From positions 1 through 52,653 of the forward strand of contig CALMGN010000179.1 of assembly GCA_937863605.1 (NCBI GenBank): a stretch of 52,653 nucleotides of DNA. Reading direction: 5' to 3'. Position 1 is the first letter of the stretch. Each line of letters opens with the position of its first letter. Below the pieces are notes generated by a model that did no database searches, was not told where the DNA came from, and was given only the letters and a program-made list of their open reading frames with translations. Of the stretch, positions 9,440-18,052 are shown one piece after another. This stretch comes from an uncultured Anaerolineaceae bacterium. Its GTDB lineage: Bacteria; Chloroflexota; Anaerolineae; Anaerolineales; Anaerolineaceae. A program made the translations under genes and the position numbers.

Positions 9440-10279
9440 CTAACTTTCCCGTGAAGAATCGATCTTTTTCTCAAGGGTGCGAGCCAGCAGATCTTCTTGC
9501 TCGGTCTGCAGACTGGAAGCTTTCACCTTTTTGGCTTTTGGCTCAGCTTTGCGGGATTTGGCTTTTTCCATGGCTTCGCGGATGGCGATCTCCATAAAGG
9601 TCGGCTCGGCTTCCTTGGCGGCAGTATTACCGCTCAGAGTAGCAATTTCTTCAGCCGACATATAGCCTTCATCACCCTTTTTGCGTTTGGTGTCTTTCTT
9701 GCGGCGTTTGTCTTTGCCCTTTTCCGGCGCCTGATATTCAACTTCTTCTTTAACTGGTTCAGGCTGCAGTGCCTTCAAGCTGAGTTTGATCTGCTTCTTT
9801 TTCTTGTTGACGTCGATCACCTGGGCCTCGAGCTCGTCGCCTTCTTTGACAACGTCACCCGGGGTGCGGACGTACCCATGGGCTAACTCGCTGATGTGGA
9901 TCAGCCCTGGGCGTTCGGCGCCAATCTCGAGGAATGCGCCAAAGGTCTCAACTCGAACCACGTTGCCTTTGACGACCATGTCCTTCTTGATTTCGTGCCA
10001 ATCGAGGTCAAGGGGTTTGATCATGGTCAATTCGATGCGGTCTTCTTTGACCTTGCGAACCCAGACTTCGACTTCCTGACCTTCCTGCAAGACTTCTTTT
10101 ACACTTTTAATCGTCTGGCCGGTCGGAGAAACAAGCTGCGATACATGAATCACTGCCGGTTTGCCGACACCGATATCTATTACGGCGCCAGCCAGAGAGG
10201 TTCTTTGCACTTTCCCGGTGAATTTAGCTTTTGCTTTTAATTCCTGGGTGGTGCTATCGGATACGACGGGATTTTCCAT
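9440..10279 (-). CDS. RNA-binding protein with two S1 domains
   Basis: 279 residues. Two S1 RNA-binding domains in tandem: residues ~16-87 (KFTGKVQRTSLAGAVIDIG ... KEDRIELTM) and ~98-170 (VKGNVVRVETFGAFLEIG ... KQIKLSLKAL). They are followed by a strongly basic, low-complexity region (GKDKRRKKDTKRKKGDEG) and a charged C-terminal helix. It is far shorter than ribosomal protein S1 and lacks any IspH, PNPase or RNase part. Relatives are general RNA-binding or ribosome-associated proteins; which RNA is bound cannot be read from the sequence. It stands 108 bases downstream of the flippase-like gene, with its own terminator. Confidence 0.85.
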   Translation of the reverse strand: MENPVVSDSTTQELKAKAKFTGKVQRTSLAGAVIDIGVGKPAVIHVSQLVSPTGQTIKSVKEVLQEGQEVEVWVRKVKEDRIELTMIKPLDLDWHEIKKDMVVKGNVVRVETFGAFLEIGAERPGLIHISELAHGYVRTPGDVVKEGDELEAQVIDVNKKKKQIKLSLKALQPEPVKEEVEYQAPEKGKDKRRKKDTKRKKGDEGYMSAEEIATLSGNTAAKEAEPTFMEIAIREAMEKAKSRKAEPKAKKVKASSLQTEQEDLLARTLEKKIDSSRES

Positions 10280-10387
10280 TTACTTTTCTCCCAAAGTTCA
10301 AATTTCAGCAAGGGTTGATTATACCCGTGTGTCCCAGAACTGTCAATTAAGGGGTTGAGTTGTCTAAGATCGTAACAAAGATGCAAC

Positions 10388-11380
10388 TTACACCTGGTGC
10401 AGAGAGCGGAAAGAAATCATTCCCAGCAGCAAAGGGAACCAGAAAGTAACCGACCGGTAGGCCAGAGTCACCACCATGGCGGCTTCCAGGGGAATACCGA
10501 GTGACTTCAAGGCCAGGGTCATTACACCTTCGACGATGCCAACGCCGGCGGGAGTGGGGGAAATAATGACGAACAAGTAGGCGATACTGAAACCGGCCAC
10601 CACCACGGCAATCGTGGTTGGTACTTTAAACGCTAAAAAGATGATGCCTAAAATACTAACCAGCAGCAACTTATTCAACAACGTCAGGATTAGCGGGCGC
10701 AGCCAACCGCGCCGAACATGCTGCAACGCCTGGACGCCTTCCACGACTTCGCAGGCAAAAATTCTAGCATTTTCCTCACTTAGAACCTCATGTTTGCGGA
10801 ACGGTTTGACGATTTTGTTGACTGTGCGGGCGATAAAGGATACCACCTGAATTAATCGCGTTTCTGAACGCGAGGCCAGGTAGAGCAATCCCCCCAGGGT
10901 TAGCGCCAGGACCAGGAAGAGCAGGAAGGCGATAACATCCGCCGCATTTAAGGTATTGCGTAAGAAGAGGATTATGAGACCGACGAAGATGATGCTCAGC
11001 AGGCCGAAATAGTCAAATAAAAGGAAAAGCATGCTGCCAACGGTCACGCGGGCGGAGGAATGTCCATTTTTCATGGCGTCTGAGTAGATGACTGCCATCC
11101 CGCTAACGCCGGCGCTTGGGGCGACGATGTTGATGAAATTCACCGCTGCAACCAGACGGGCCAGCGGGATCAATTCTTTACGGATGCCAACGATGCGGAA
11201 GAGCGTTTGAAAGGATTTGCCTAATACAAGAATCCATCCGATTTCGATGAGCACCGCCAGGCCGATAATAAATATATTGCCTTCTTGCAGCACCAGCCCG
11301 ATTTGGCGTAGTTCGCTGAAGCTAGTGATCAGGAAAATGATTGCTAGCAAAACGATGAGGGCGACGACGAATTTTTTCAA
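10388..11380 (-). CDS. Flippase-like integral membrane protein (UPF0104/LPG-synthase TM family)
   Basis: 330 residues with about eight predicted membrane helices. The pattern matches the YbhN/AglD/MprF-type membrane domain: a polar conserved segment RLVAAVNFINIVAPSAGVSGMAVIY between helices and a later IISPTPAGVGIVEGVMTLAL with the family's PxPGG/GvvE-like motif (here PTPAGVGIVE). Members move or modify lipids; without the soluble catalytic half of MprF, this one may be a lipid flippase, but the substrate is unknown. It starts 18 bases after the broken PDZ gene and is probably transcribed with the S41 protease upstream. Confidence 0.82.
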   Translation of the reverse strand: MKKFVVALIVLLAIIFLITSFSELRQIGLVLQEGNIFIIGLAVLIEIGWILVLGKSFQTLFRIVGIRKELIPLARLVAAVNFINIVAPSAGVSGMAVIYSDAMKNGHSSARVTVGSMLFLLFDYFGLLSIIFVGLIILFLRNTLNAADVIAFLLFLVLALTLGGLLYLASRSETRLIQVVSFIARTVNKIVKPFRKHEVLSEENARIFACEVVEGVQALQHVRRGWLRPLILTLLNKLLLVSILGIIFLAFKVPTTIAVVVAGFSIAYLFVIISPTPAGVGIVEGVMTLALKSLGIPLEAAMVVTLAYRSVTFWFPLLLGMISFRSLHQV

Positions 11381-11398
11381 TGTGGAGCAACCAACGTT

Positions 11399-11678
11399 TT
11401 AACGGGATTCGGTCAGTACGAGGGAGACGCTTTGCGAACGGTTATTGCGATTAAATTGAATTTCCAGTTCCTGACCAGGTGCGAAACTATACAGCGTATT
11501 CAGGTAAGGGTGGCTTTCGTCAATTGGCGTGCCGCCTATTTGTGTAATGATATCACCAACTCGAAGGCCGGCTTCCGCGGCTGGGCTGCCTGCTATTATA
11601 TCTGAAATGTAGACTCCCCACGCTACCGCGAATTGCAAATAGCAACACAATTGCGATGGTCGCGGTATTCTGCTTCAT
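11399..11678 (-). pseudogene. Broken PDZ-domain gene, probable relic of an HtrA-type protease
   Basis: The ORF track gives only an 83-residue PDZ domain (GVYISDIIAGSPAAEAGLRV, then GDIITQIGGTPIDE), starting at a TTG without a ribosome-binding site. Upstream, in another frame, an ATG at 11678 with a good RBS (AGGAGATT) starts MKQNTATIAIVLLFAI, a typical signal anchor. The two frames join near 11640. Read together they would give a secreted single-PDZ protein of ~92 residues. The simplest account is an HtrA/DegP-like gene that lost its trypsin-like domain and then or thereby its frame. A sequencing error making a genuine small PDZ protein is possible. It lies between an S41 protease and a lipid flippase-like gene. 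Confidence 0.7.
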
Positions 11679-11723
11679 AACAATAATCTCCTGATATCCA
11701 GTGCCGTATAGCCACAGGTCAAG

Positions 11724-12977
11724 TTAATTTGGCGCAGCCAAGATAATTTCAATTGCTTTATCCAGTTGCGGGTCGAGGTTGGCTTTAACATCCTCTTCGG
11801 TCAGTTGAACCTCGACATCGGGGGTCAGCCCAACCCCGTGGATTTGGCGCTCATTTGGGGTCAGCCAGTGGGCGATGGTCACTTTGATGGCACCCTGGTC
11901 ATCTACCAAGGTTGACCAGGACTGGACGGTGCCTTTGCCAAAAGTAGTGGTTCCAACCAATGTCCCGCGTCCGCGATCTTGAATAGCGCCGGCGGTGATT
12001 TCAGATGCGGAAGCTGACCCCTCGTTGACCAACACTACCAGCGGAATTTCGGTGGCCAAACCACCTGGCCGGGCGGTAAAGGTGACTCTCTCACCGTTTC
12101 CATGGTCTTCGTACATCACAACTCCGTCCGGGATGAATTGCGAAACAACAGCGATGGCGGTGTCCAGATAGCCGCCCGGGTCATTGCGCAAGTCAAGGAT
12201 CAAACCCTGGGGTTTATTCTTCATCAGTTCTTTCAGCGCATCCCGGACATTGTTTTCCGTCTTGTCGCCAAATTGGATGATTTGCAAATAGGCAATGTTG
12301 TTGTCTAGCATTTTGCTGGTGACCAGTGGTATCACGATTTTCTCGCGCACAATGCTGACATCGAAGGGGTTTTCTTCACCTTCACGCTGGATGGTAAGGA
12401 CTACGGTTGATCCGGCCGGGCCAAGCACCTGACGCAGCACCAGGGTCGGGTCGATGCCGACAACACTGGACCCATCCACAGCGGTGATCATGTCACCACT
12501 TTTTAATCCAGCGCCTTCTGCCGGCGACCCTTCCATCGGGCTGATGATGGTCAAAAATTCACCAGTGGGATCCACCCAGGCACCAATGCCTTCATAGGAA
12601 CCTTCCAGCGGCGCATTGGCTTGCTGGTATTGGATCGGGTCCATATAGGCAGTGTTGGGATCGCCAAGCGAACTCAGCATTCCACTGATCGCGCCACGCA
12701 TCAGGGTTGTATCGTCAACCGGCTGTTCTACGTACTGCTTGTGAACCAGATCCCAGGCTTGCCAGAAGGGCCTGAACAAGGTTTCTCGATCGACCGGGGT
12801 ACTAGCCACTTCGGGGGTGGGCTGACTCTGGGATGTCGCCTGCAGCGAGAGGCCGGATGGCAGGTTGAGGTTTGACGGGAGGTTAATACCGGTAAATATC
12901 CCGCCCGCGAAGCTCACAAGCATGAGAAAAATTGCGATGATAAGGGCAACGATTATTCGTAAAGGTTTTGATTCCAT
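11724..12977 (-). CDS. C-terminal processing protease, S41 family (CtpA-like)
   Basis: 417 residues. N-terminal membrane anchor (residues ~7-32, RIIVALIIAIFLMLVSFAGG), an extracytoplasmic linker, a PDZ domain (~130-220, with SPAEGAGLKSGDMITAVDG) and the S41 serine-lysine catalytic domain: LDLRNDPGGYLDTAI, the nucleophile Ser in VNEGSASASEITAGA and the Lys in TFGKGTVQ. These proteases trim or degrade envelope proteins from the outer face of the cytoplasmic membrane. It follows the 85-residue membrane protein by about 80 bases and precedes the broken PDZ gene. Catalytic residues are intact. Confidence 0.93.
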   Translation of the reverse strand: MESKPLRIIVALIIAIFLMLVSFAGGIFTGINLPSNLNLPSGLSLQATSQSQPTPEVASTPVDRETLFRPFWQAWDLVHKQYVEQPVDDTTLMRGAISGMLSSLGDPNTAYMDPIQYQQANAPLEGSYEGIGAWVDPTGEFLTIISPMEGSPAEGAGLKSGDMITAVDGSSVVGIDPTLVLRQVLGPAGSTVVLTIQREGEENPFDVSIVREKIVIPLVTSKMLDNNIAYLQIIQFGDKTENNVRDALKELMKNKPQGLILDLRNDPGGYLDTAIAVVSQFIPDGVVMYEDHGNGERVTFTARPGGLATEIPLVVLVNEGSASASEITAGAIQDRGRGTLVGTTTFGKGTVQSWSTLVDDQGAIKVTIAHWLTPNERQIHGVGLTPDVEVQLTEEDVKANLDPQLDKAIEIILAAPN

Positions 12978-13056
12978 TCTAATCTCCAGTGAAAATTACC
13001 ATTGAGGTGGGCAGTGAAAGTTGACTGACGGGAGGTAAAAACCGCGGAAGCTTTGG

Positions 13057-13314
13057 TCAGGCTTGCGGTGGGTTTTGCGCCTCATCCGATGCGTCGCGTT
13101 GTCCAAGATTGGCTACCTCTTTGGAAAGTTTATCCATTTCGCGGTTTTCAGATTCCCAGGGATTGGTCATCATGCGCCATGATTTCGACCATGAAGGCGT
13201 GTCTGGATTTTTATTTTTTTTACGCAGCATCGACAGCAAACTCCAGTAGCTGGAGAAAACAATGATGGTCACGATGCCGATTAATGCCCAACCGATGGGC
13301 GAGATTTCATTCAA
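13057..13314 (-). CDS. Small single-pass membrane protein, unknown function
   Basis: 85 residues. One membrane helix (residues ~7-30, IGWALIGIVTIIVFSSYWSLL) is followed by a basic patch (RKKNKN) and a polar tail, so the C-terminal part should be cytoplasmic. I do not recognise a family. The start ATG overlaps the stop of the HAD gene (ATGA), and the S41 protease follows, so it is very likely expressed. It may be an accessory of either neighbour; that is inference only. Confidence 0.7.
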   Translation of the reverse strand: MNEISPIGWALIGIVTIIVFSSYWSLLSMLRKKNKNPDTPSWSKSWRMMTNPWESENREMDKLSKEVANLGQRDASDEAQNPPQA

Positions 13315-13976
13315 TCCGGCCTCCAGATCCCTTCTAGAAAGGGTAGATCGGCGACCAGCGGCAGATCCTCCAGGGTATCGACCCTGACGCTGGCTGCACT
13401 GGCGTTCCCGTTATGATTTCCGACCAGGATGGTGTGGAAGCCGAGTTCGCAGGCGGTGTTGATGTTTCGCAGCGAATCATCAATCAATATACAGCGGGCT
13501 GGATCGAGGTTCCCGAGCAGGTTGAGCGCTTTTTGAAACGCTTCCGGCTGCGGTTTGCAGTGCGGGGACACATCCAGCACATCGATGATGCGTTCGAAGA
13601 TGCCGTCCAATCCCAACTGTGCGATAACACGCAGCGCATGGTTTTGATCGGAATTGGTGAAAATCACCTTGCGGGTGGAAATTTGCTTCAAAATCCGTCT
13701 TAGCGCCGGGTTGGGCTGCAGGTAGCTCTCCAAAGGGATATTATGCACGTAATTCAGGTACTTATAAGGATCGATTCCATAGACGATTTGCAACCCGCGC
13801 AGAGTGGTCCCATAGGTGTGGAATAGTTCATCACGTACCTGAACCACTTCATTCGGTTTGAGCTTGAGGTTATCCCGTAAGAACTGGTTAATCCGGTCCC
13901 CGATAGCATCCCAAACGCCGGTGGAGGGGGGATAAAGCGTGTCATCCAGATCAAAAATCAGGGTATCGAGCGCCAT
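13311..13976 (-). CDS. HAD-superfamily phosphatase, pyrimidine 5'-nucleotidase type
   Basis: About 221 residues from the ATG at 13976 (MALDTLIFDLDDTLYPP), chosen because the HAD motif I (DLDDTLYP) must sit at the N-terminus and because a -10 box lies 6 bases upstream. Motif II is IFTNSDQNHA, motif III region KPQPEAFQKAL, motif IV CILIDDSLRNI. The DxDDTLYP signature with a helical cap fits the SDT1/PHM8-like pyrimidine 5'-nucleotidase group, which dephosphorylates nucleotides or small phosphoesters. The 36-residue N-terminal extension in the ORF track is unrelated. It diverges from mutL. Confidence 0.85.
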   Translation of the reverse strand: MALDTLIFDLDDTLYPPSTGVWDAIGDRINQFLRDNLKLKPNEVVQVRDELFHTYGTTLRGLQIVYGIDPYKYLNYVHNIPLESYLQPNPALRRILKQISTRKVIFTNSDQNHALRVIAQLGLDGIFERIIDVLDVSPHCKPQPEAFQKALNLLGNLDPARCILIDDSLRNINTACELGFHTILVGNHNGNASAASVRVDTLEDLPLVADLPFLEGIWRPD

Positions 13977-13982
13977 GCCTTG

Positions 13983-13988
13983 AGTATA
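13983..13988 (-). promoter_or_regulatory. -10 box for the HAD gene, probable leaderless transcript
   Basis: TATACT on the minus strand ends 6 bases before the ATG at 13976. This leaves no room for an untranslated leader or a Shine-Dalgarno site, as with ruvB and tilS. Confidence 0.45.
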
Positions 13989-14091
13989 CTCGAAACCTCC
14001 TGCGCTTGGAACGAGTTCCAGGAGCTGCTGCGGATTTCTAAGCAAGCTCTTATTCTTTCGACATTGGAGAAAGCAAATTTCCACGCTCAGG

Positions 14092-14097
14092 TATAAT
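14092..14097 (+). promoter_or_regulatory. -10 box for mutL
   Basis: TATAAT 18 bases before the ATG at 14116. The expected start near 14104 gives a leader of about 12 bases that still contains the ribosome-binding site AGAGGA. No clear -35. Confidence 0.6.
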
Positions 14098-14115
14098 CAC
14101 ACGCAGAGGAAACTT

Positions 14116-15846
14116 ATGGCGATCCGAATTTTAGCCGACGATGTAGCATCCCAGATTGCAGCCGGCGAGGTGGTAGAACGCCCCGCCTCGGTGGTAAAAG
14201 AACTGGTTGAAAATGCGCTGGATGCTGACGCCACGACGATTGCAATTCGTGTCGAACAGGCTGGGCGGAAAATCATTGAAATTGCGGACGACGGAACGGG
14301 AATTCCCCCGGTCGAACTACCGCTGGCGGTCACCCGGCATGCCACCAGTAAATTACGCACCGCCGAAGATTTGTTCCATATCCGGTCTTTAGGTTTCCGC
14401 GGAGAGGCCCTGGCATCCATCGGTTCCGTCGCCCGGATGACCGTGATCTCACGCGAGCAAAACGCTGAATTAGGAGCCCGTATGTCAATCGAAGGCGGGC
14501 AAGGCGGGCAGGTGACATCGGCTGGAATCCCGATCGGGACAGTCATACGGGTCGAGGATTTGTTTTACAACGTCCCGGCGCGCCTAAAATTTCTTAAATC
14601 AGACATGACCGAGCGGAATCAGGTGAATAACCTGGTAATGCGCTATGCTCTGGCGTATCCGCGGGTGCGCTTCGAACTCCAGCAGGATGGAAAAACTGTA
14701 CTGCGGACCGCCGGAAACAATAACCGGCGCGAAATTCTGGCGCAGTTTTACGGGGTAGATGTTGCCCGCCAGATGCTGGAAGTAACCCTGGAAGAAGACA
14801 TCCAGGTGAGCGGTTTTATCAGCCCGGTGGCGCTGACCCGATCGAACCGGCGGGAAATTACGTTTTTTATCAACGGGCGCTGGGTGCAGGATGCCGCGCT
14901 GATTTCTGCTTTGATGCAGGCTTATCACACGCTGCTCATGGTCGGGCGCTACCCGCTGGCAGTGCTCTTCATCCAGCTTGAACCGGAAGAAGTGGACGTC
15001 AATGTCCATCCAGCCAAGGCAGAAGTGCGCTTCCGTTCGCCTGACCAGGTCTTTTCGGCAGTACAGCGGGCAGTCAAACGCGCCTTGCTGGCCTATTCGC
15101 CCGTGCCGAATGTAAGCACTCCATATTGGAATGCGCCAGTCTATCAACAAAGGGCGGTTGACCCCGCCTGGGACATGGCTGCCGATCTCCTAGCCAAACC
15201 CGCGCAAGAATCCGGCACCGAAGGCGTTCCCCCTGTCCCCCAACCTGCGTTGCCCAGCGGTCAGGTGCCGCTGCTGCGGCTGGTCGGGCAGGTTGGTGCA
15301 GCATATCTGGTTGCTGAAGGTCCTGGCGGGTTGTACCTGATCGACCAGCATGCTGCGCACGAGCGGGTATTGTTCGAAAAAATGATCCGGCAGCATCAAC
15401 AAAAAATCCCATCCCAGACGCTGCTTGAGCCGGCATTGATCGTGCTGCCGCCGCAGAGCGCCCAGTTGCTTGAGCAGCAGGCGGATATCCTGACGGATTA
15501 CGGCTTTGATATTGAACCCTTTGGTCCGAATACTTTCAGGGTGCGGGCGGTACCGGCCATCCTGGCAGGCACTGACCCGGCAGCAGCAGTGCGGGTGGTG
15601 GTTGAAGATTTCGAAGAGGATGAAACCCCGCTGGCCAACGAGATCGAGGCGCGCATTATTGCCCGCGTGTGCAAACGAGCTGCGGTTAAGGCCGGGCAAG
15701 TTCTAACAACCGACGAGCAGCAGGCTTTGCTGCAGGATCTGGAAAGCTGCCAATCGCCGCGTACCTGTCCGCACGGCCGCCCGACGATGATCCACCTGTC
15801 GGTAGATTTGCTGGAGAGGCAGTTTGGCCGGCGCGGCAGCCGCTAG
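14116..15846 (+). CDS. mutL: DNA mismatch repair protein MutL
   Basis: 576 residues. The N-terminal GHKL ATPase is complete: IAAGEVVERPASVVKELVEN, DDGTGI, HATSKL and GFRGEALASI, followed by the FYNVPARLKFLK block and the transducer domain ending in VDVNVHPAKAEVRF. After a variable linker (~330-380, Pro-rich) comes the C-terminal dimerisation domain (LIDQHAAHERVLFEKM ... ACKAAVKA-type segment VCKRAAVKAGQVL, then CPHGRPTMI). The DQHAAHER and CPHGRP motifs are those of C-terminal domains of MutL; the usual endonuclease DQHAxxER and CPHGRP signatures are both present, so nicking activity is plausible. No mutS is in the window. Confidence 0.96.
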   Translation: MAIRILADDVASQIAAGEVVERPASVVKELVENALDADATTIAIRVEQAGRKIIEIADDGTGIPPVELPLAVTRHATSKLRTAEDLFHIRSLGFRGEALASIGSVARMTVISREQNAELGARMSIEGGQGGQVTSAGIPIGTVIRVEDLFYNVPARLKFLKSDMTERNQVNNLVMRYALAYPRVRFELQQDGKTVLRTAGNNNRREILAQFYGVDVARQMLEVTLEEDIQVSGFISPVALTRSNRREITFFINGRWVQDAALISALMQAYHTLLMVGRYPLAVLFIQLEPEEVDVNVHPAKAEVRFRSPDQVFSAVQRAVKRALLAYSPVPNVSTPYWNAPVYQQRAVDPAWDMAADLLAKPAQESGTEGVPPVPQPALPSGQVPLLRLVGQVGAAYLVAEGPGGLYLIDQHAAHERVLFEKMIRQHQQKIPSQTLLEPALIVLPPQSAQLLEQQADILTDYGFDIEPFGPNTFRVRAVPAILAGTDPAAAVRVVVEDFEEDETPLANEIEARIIARVCKRAAVKAGQVLTTDEQQALLQDLESCQSPRTCPHGRPTMIHLSVDLLERQFGRRGSR

Positions 15847-16628
15847 TTTACTGGTTTTGCCCCCTGCAGCACCAATTCGACGATCAGCGGCAATGTTCTG
15901 GCCACGTCGGCGCGGATCACCACCTGCGCTTTACGGTCGAGGTAGGTAGTGGAGAGGGTGTTAATGATGATTTTTGCGCCGTTTTGGTAAGCAAGGCGCG
16001 GCAGTCCGTTGGCGGGTGAAACTTCGAGTGAACTGCCAATTACCATATAACAATCCGCTGCCTGACTGTGTTCCATTGCATTTTCCCAGGCCTGCGCGGG
16101 CAGCATCTCTTCGAACAGCGTGATATCCGGCTTGAGTAGTGCCTGGCAATTCGCGCAGCGCGGTAAAACGTTGTCCGTCACAAACGGTTGATAATAGGGA
16201 TCAGCCGAATAAGTTGCCTGGCAGCGCGGGCAAGCCAGGGTGGACATGGAACCGTGCACCTCAATCACCGCTTGCGAGCCAGCGCGCTGGTGCAGCCCGT
16301 CGATATTCTGAGTAATCAGCGCTTTCAACCGTCCAGCCTGTTCCAGCTTTGCCAGTGCCAAATGCGCCGGATTGGGGCGGGCGGACCCTATTTGTTGAGC
16401 CAACGGCCGCAACCAGTTGAAAAATTTTTCGGGGTGGTTACGGAAAGCTGTAAGGGAAGCAACTTCCATCGGGTTGGACTGCGTCCAGAGTCCGCTACCG
16501 GCGGAGCGGAAGTCAGGTATCCCCGAAGGCGTCGAAATCCCTGCTCCGGTAAATGCTACAAAATATTGAGCACCCAGGATCAGGTCAGCTGCTTGTTGTA
16601 GGGAATCCTGGGCTGCGGAATTGATCAT
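15843..16628 (-). CDS. NAD-dependent protein deacylase, Sir2 family
   Basis: 261 residues. Sirtuins remove acyl groups from lysines using NAD+. The NAD-binding block is FTGAGISTPSGIPDFRS, followed by TQNIDGLHQRAGS, the catalytic His in EVHGSM, and a four-Cys zinc site (CPRC and CANC). The GSSLEVSPANGLP block near the C-terminus is also typical. The Ala-Tyr-Arg type acyl-pocket motif of SirT5-like desuccinylases is not obvious, so it is most likely a deacetylase. Its last 4 bases overlap the end of mutL tail to tail, and its first 44 bases overlap the end of the response regulator-ParA gene in another frame. Confidence 0.93.
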   Translation of the reverse strand: MINSAAQDSLQQAADLILGAQYFVAFTGAGISTPSGIPDFRSAGSGLWTQSNPMEVASLTAFRNHPEKFFNWLRPLAQQIGSARPNPAHLALAKLEQAGRLKALITQNIDGLHQRAGSQAVIEVHGSMSTLACPRCQATYSADPYYQPFVTDNVLPRCANCQALLKPDITLFEEMLPAQAWENAMEHSQAADCYMVIGSSLEVSPANGLPRLAYQNGAKIIINTLSTTYLDRKAQVVIRADVARTLPLIVELVLQGAKPVN

Positions 16629-17778
16629 TTCTCAGTCGAGCCGCGTACTGAGCAGCCAGTTCGTTCACCTGCTGCATATAAATACCGTCTGGTTGCAAAA
16701 AGCCGAGTGGAATATTGCGCACCGCTGCCTGATAGGATTGTTCCGTCACCCCGGGAATAAAGGGAGTCTTGGTCCGGTTCAGCATTTCCTGGACCTGGAT
16801 GGCGGAGAGTTGCATATCCGCACGGACGCGGTTGTTGATGATCACCGAAAGCGTCTTGGTGGCGGCAAACCCCAGATTTGGTAATTCTTCAATCAACTGG
16901 CCAGTGCGTTTTACCGAATGTGGCTGCGGTTCGGTCACCAGGATTAACTCATCAATCATACTCAATATTTTTTCCAACCCCGGCGTGTATGGCGACCCGA
17001 TATCCAGGATGATGAATGAGCCCAGGGTGAACAAGTGAAACAACAGGACCTCAAGTTGTGGAACGGCATTAATCAATTTGGTGCTGTCAGCAGCTTTGTG
17101 CGTGCTAAGCAGCAGGCGAATGCCGTAAGTTGTGCTGGTTAGATGGCGTTCTACATCCTCCAGAGTGATGTCACCGGCGCGCATGGCCAGCAGGCTGGTA
17201 AGACCTTCATCCTGGTTGAAGCCTAATTCCCCGGCCCAGGTCCCTTGCCCTGGACGCATCTCGGCGGCTATCACCTCTGCGCGGGTTTTCTGGTAGTAAC
17301 CCAATCCCAGGTTGAGAGCCAGGGTGGATACTCCCATCCCGCCTTTGGCAGCCATGATACCCACTACATAACCGCGCCGGGTGAGCAGAGGTCCGGTCCC
17401 GCGCGATTTCGCCCGGGTGAACAATGCGCGAATGCGTGCAATCAATTCGGCTGGGTGGACGGGTTTGGTTAGATAGTCGTCTGCGCCTGCCTCATAGCCA
17501 GCAACCTTCTGGTCAAGCTGGGATTTGGCCGTGAAAATGAGAATGGGGATGGTGGCAGTCTGAGGTTCAGAGCGTAGATGCTTGGCGACCTGATATCCAT
17601 CTGGATCCGGCATCATAATGTCCAGGACGATCATGTCCGGATGTTCGTTTAAAGCCATGGATATTGCTTCTGTGCCATCTTTGGCTGATACGACCTGATA
17701 TCCCTGTTTCTGGAGCATCATACCGATCAGGCGTAATGTCTCCAGATCATCATCCACGATCAAGATTTTTTCAGCCAT
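16585..17778 (-). CDS. Response regulator receiver fused to a ParA/MinD-type ATPase (CpaE/TadZ-like)
   Basis: 397 residues from the ATG at 17778, which has a strong RBS (GGAGGGAAG). Residues ~4-120 are a receiver domain with acidic pocket VDDD, phospho-acceptor Asp in IVLDIMMPDPDGY and conserved Lys in YLTKPVHP. Residues ~135-390 are a deviant-Walker-A ATPase: AKGGMGVSTLALNLGL, then FIILDIGSPY as Walker B. The receiver-ATPase order is that of CpaE/TadZ, which places pilus or Flp machinery at the pole, but no tad, cpa or pilus genes are nearby. The receiver looks able to be phosphorylated, unlike many TadZ proteins. Its kinase is not evident in the window. Confidence 0.88.
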   Translation of the reverse strand: MAEKILIVDDDLETLRLIGMMLQKQGYQVVSAKDGTEAISMALNEHPDMIVLDIMMPDPDGYQVAKHLRSEPQTATIPILIFTAKSQLDQKVAGYEAGADDYLTKPVHPAELIARIRALFTRAKSRGTGPLLTRRGYVVGIMAAKGGMGVSTLALNLGLGYYQKTRAEVIAAEMRPGQGTWAGELGFNQDEGLTSLLAMRAGDITLEDVERHLTSTTYGIRLLLSTHKAADSTKLINAVPQLEVLLFHLFTLGSFIILDIGSPYTPGLEKILSMIDELILVTEPQPHSVKRTGQLIEELPNLGFAATKTLSVIINNRVRADMQLSAIQVQEMLNRTKTPFIPGVTEQSYQAAVRNIPLGFLQPDGIYMQQVNELAAQYAARLRNDQFRSPGFPTTSS

Positions 17779-18040
17779 TGAAGCTTCCCTCCGTGATGGA
17801 ACCAAACAATTCGAATCCTTTATGAAGGGCAGGAGAAACTAATTTAGACACCCCTTCTAATTTCGTCCTGTTTAGGGAAAATTGTACCAGTATATTGGTA
17901 ATAATAGGAATCAACGTCAGTCTAGCATAAACGGGAACGGCTAGCTAGCTGATAGCATCATTATACGCATAAAATTTCAAATTGCGGGCCTGGTTGATAG
18001 GCCGCTCCCAAAGATGGCTGGCCTCCCACCGCCCAGATGC

Positions 18041-18046
18041 TATAAT
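18041..18046 (+). promoter_or_regulatory. -10 box for tilS, probable leaderless transcript
   Basis: TATAAT ends 6 bases before the GTG at 18053. The start site should therefore fall at the start codon. No ribosome-binding site lies between. Confidence 0.5.
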
Positions 18047-18052
18047 CATGGC

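Noticed and set aside
14597-15700. Long minus-strand ORFs (183, 120 and 169 residues) opposite mutL
   Set aside because: They mirror the mutL codons, have no RBS or domain, and mutL is certain.
16585-17778. Chromosome or plasmid partition ParA
   Set aside because: The N-terminal receiver domain and absence of a parB or centromere-like repeats fit CpaE/TadZ-type proteins better.
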